Source: Anaerolinea sp. (GTDB lineage: Bacteria; Chloroflexota; Anaerolineae; Anaerolineales; Anaerolineaceae). Taken from it: 64,000 nt of DNA. Below the pieces are notes generated by a model. It saw nothing but the letters and a program-made list of their open reading frames with translations. It was not told the DNA's origin and searched no databases. Made by a program: the position numbers and the translations under genes. The DNA lies in assembly GCA_029975055.1 (NCBI GenBank), contig JARKPU010000013.1:822461-886460 (forward strand), in the 5' to 3' direction. Positions 62,764 to 64,000 of the stretch are shown piece after piece. Every line of letters starts with the position of its first letter. Position 1 is the stretch's first letter.

Positions 62764-64000
62764 ATGACTGCGCAAGAACCAACTACGAAAGCAGTCGCTT
62801 CTTCTCATCTCTATGAGATCAGCCGTATCGTCACCCAGACGCACGATTGGAACGCGGCTCTCGACCGGATTGTGCCCCTCATCCGCTCGTTGATCATCTT
62901 CGACAACCTGGCCGTTTACCTGGCCGATCCGATCGACCAAACCCTCGATGTGATGTATGCCCGGGCGGTCGGGCGGGGGCGTTCGGCTGAAGCCGATATC
63001 GCCTGGGGTGAAGACCTGGCAACGCGCATCATGGATGCGCCGCACACCATCATCCACGAGCCGGAAGAAAACCCCAGCCTGAACCGCCTGCACCGGCCCT
63101 TCCTGCTGGGCATCCCTTTGCAGATCGGCGAACGCACACTGGGGGCAGTGGTCTTCATCCGCTTCGGGGGGCCGCCCTTCAGCCCGCATTATGTCCAGCT
63201 GGCCGAGTTCATCGCGCAGCAGATCAGCCTGCTCGTCGAACGCCAGAACATCCAGCGCGCCTACGACCGGCTGGAAGCCGAAAACCAGGAAGCCCGCCTG
63301 CAAGAAGACTTCATCTCCACCATCACCCATGAGCTGCGCACGCCGCTCGGTTTCATCAAGGGATACGCCACCACCCTGCTGCGCTCCGATACCTCGTGGG
63401 ATAAGGCCACGCAGGATGAATTCCTGACGATCATCGACCAGGAAACCGATCGTTTGCAGGATTTGATCGAAAACCTGCTCGATTCTGCCCGCCTGCAAAG
63501 CGGGACGTTAAAAATGGATTTTCAAGCCGTGCGCCTCGATGCCCTCGTCCGCGCGGTGGTCGAACGCACCCAACTCCACAACCCGGGCTTCACCGCCAGG
63601 GTGGAGTGCGACACGCCGATCGACGCGATCGACGGCGACCCCAAGCGCCTGGGGCAGGTTCTCGACAATTTATTTAGTAATGCGATCAAGTACGCCTCCG
63701 GAAGTGAAGTTTCGATTAGAATACATATGGACGACAGGGAGGCGCACATCGAAGTCTCAGACCACGGGCCGGGGATTCCGAACCGCTATTTAACCCATCT
63801 TTTCGAACGCTTCTTCCGCAATCCAGACGTCTCTCCGGCCGGGCACGGCACTGGGTTGTGGTTGTTTATCTGTAAAAAGATCATCCAGGCCCATCATGGA
63901 ACGATCACCGCCACATCGGTCGTCAACCAGGGCACCACTTTTCCCATCCGCCTCCCGCTGAAACAGGAAAAGAGCGGCCTCGGCGATGTTCTGAGAGAGG
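62764..64000 (+). CDS. GAF-domain histidine kinase, C-terminus outside the window
   Basis: The reading frame from ATG 62764 stays open to the last base, giving 412 visible codons. Residues 10-160 form a GAF-like domain (ALDRIVPLIRSLIIFDNLAVYL, then IPLQIGERTLGAVVFIRF). A coiled coil precedes His189 in TITHELRTPLGFIKGYATTL, and the ATPase domain has DNLFSNAIKYASG, DHGPGIP and GHGTGLWLFICKK. All catalytic boxes are present. It lies 13 bases after the MshEN kinase gene with AGAGGGG upstream, so the two kinases are probably made together. Any domain after the ATPase cannot be seen. Confidence 0.88.
   Translation, partial: MTAQEPTTKAVASSHLYEISRIVTQTHDWNAALDRIVPLIRSLIIFDNLAVYLADPIDQTLDVMYARAVGRGRSAEADIAWGEDLATRIMDAPHTIIHEPEENPSLNRLHRPFLLGIPLQIGERTLGAVVFIRFGGPPFSPHYVQLAEFIAQQISLLVERQNIQRAYDRLEAENQEARLQEDFISTITHELRTPLGFIKGYATTLLRSDTSWDKATQDEFLTIIDQETDRLQDLIENLLDSARLQSGTLKMDFQAVRLDALVRAVVERTQLHNPGFTARVECDTPIDAIDGDPKRLGQVLDNLFSNAIKYASGSEVSIRIHMDDREAHIEVSDHGPGIPNRYLTHLFERFFRNPDVSPAGHGTGLWLFICKKIIQAHHGTITATSVVNQGTTFPIRLPLKQEKSGLGDVLRE

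Overview
The window is about 64 kb of GC-rich bacterial chromosome, almost fully coding, with no rRNA, tRNA, CRISPR array or transposase that I can see. The gene set points to Chloroflexota, most likely an Anaerolineae-type organism: a beta-prime RNA polymerase subunit with a long coiled-coil insertion, DUF2298 and GT-C membrane proteins, mevalonate kinase with isopentenyl phosphate kinase, a decaprenyl-phosphate phosphoribosyltransferase-like UbiA protein and many multi-domain histidine kinases. This assignment rests on family knowledge, not on a search.

Layout. 1-2.2 kb, plus strand: the end of a SanA/DUF218 protein, an HD phosphohydrolase and a TIM-barrel plus NTF2-like protein. 2.2-9.7 kb, minus: a type IIA topoisomerase A subunit (GyrA-like) with a histone-H1-like tail, preceded by rpoC, whose reading frame is cut by one in-frame TAG. 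9.9-18.2 kb, minus: a signalling block of a large sensor kinase, a C69 dipeptidase, a receiver fused to a degenerate kinase, and a PAS-rich kinase. 18.2-35.6 kb, minus: cmk, then a membrane glycan block with four GT-C type integral membrane proteins (one a 1760-residue GT39-DUF2298 fusion), a methyltransferase, a GT4 glycosyltransferase and a flippase-like protein coupled to lepA. 35.6-37.3 kb, minus: tlyA and an AAA ATPase. 37.3-41.2 kb, plus: ubiA-type prenyl phosphate pentosyltransferase, mevalonate kinase, isopentenyl phosphate kinase and a dGTPase-like protein. 41.5-45 kb, plus: an ABC-2 exporter (ATPase and two permeases) behind a consensus promoter, then greA. 45-56.9 kb, minus: a two-TM protein of unknown function, topA, manC, dprA, rimM, khpA, rpsP, ffh, radC and leuS. 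57-64 kb, plus: a zinc-ribbon membrane protein, a PfkB-type kinase, parA, parB, an amidohydrolase and two histidine kinases, the last running off the window.

How the parts fit. The mevalonate-type genes would supply isoprenoid precursors, the UbiA enzyme would charge a polyprenyl phosphate with a pentose phosphate, and GT-C enzymes as a class use polyprenyl-phosphate sugars. The region can therefore be read as part of an uncharacterised lipid-linked glycan or surface glycosylation system. That link is inference. The most concrete anomaly is the interrupted rpoC: one T-to-A difference at position 8587 (plus strand) separates the two halves of an essential gene, and other genes in the window end in TAG, so TAG is a normal stop here.
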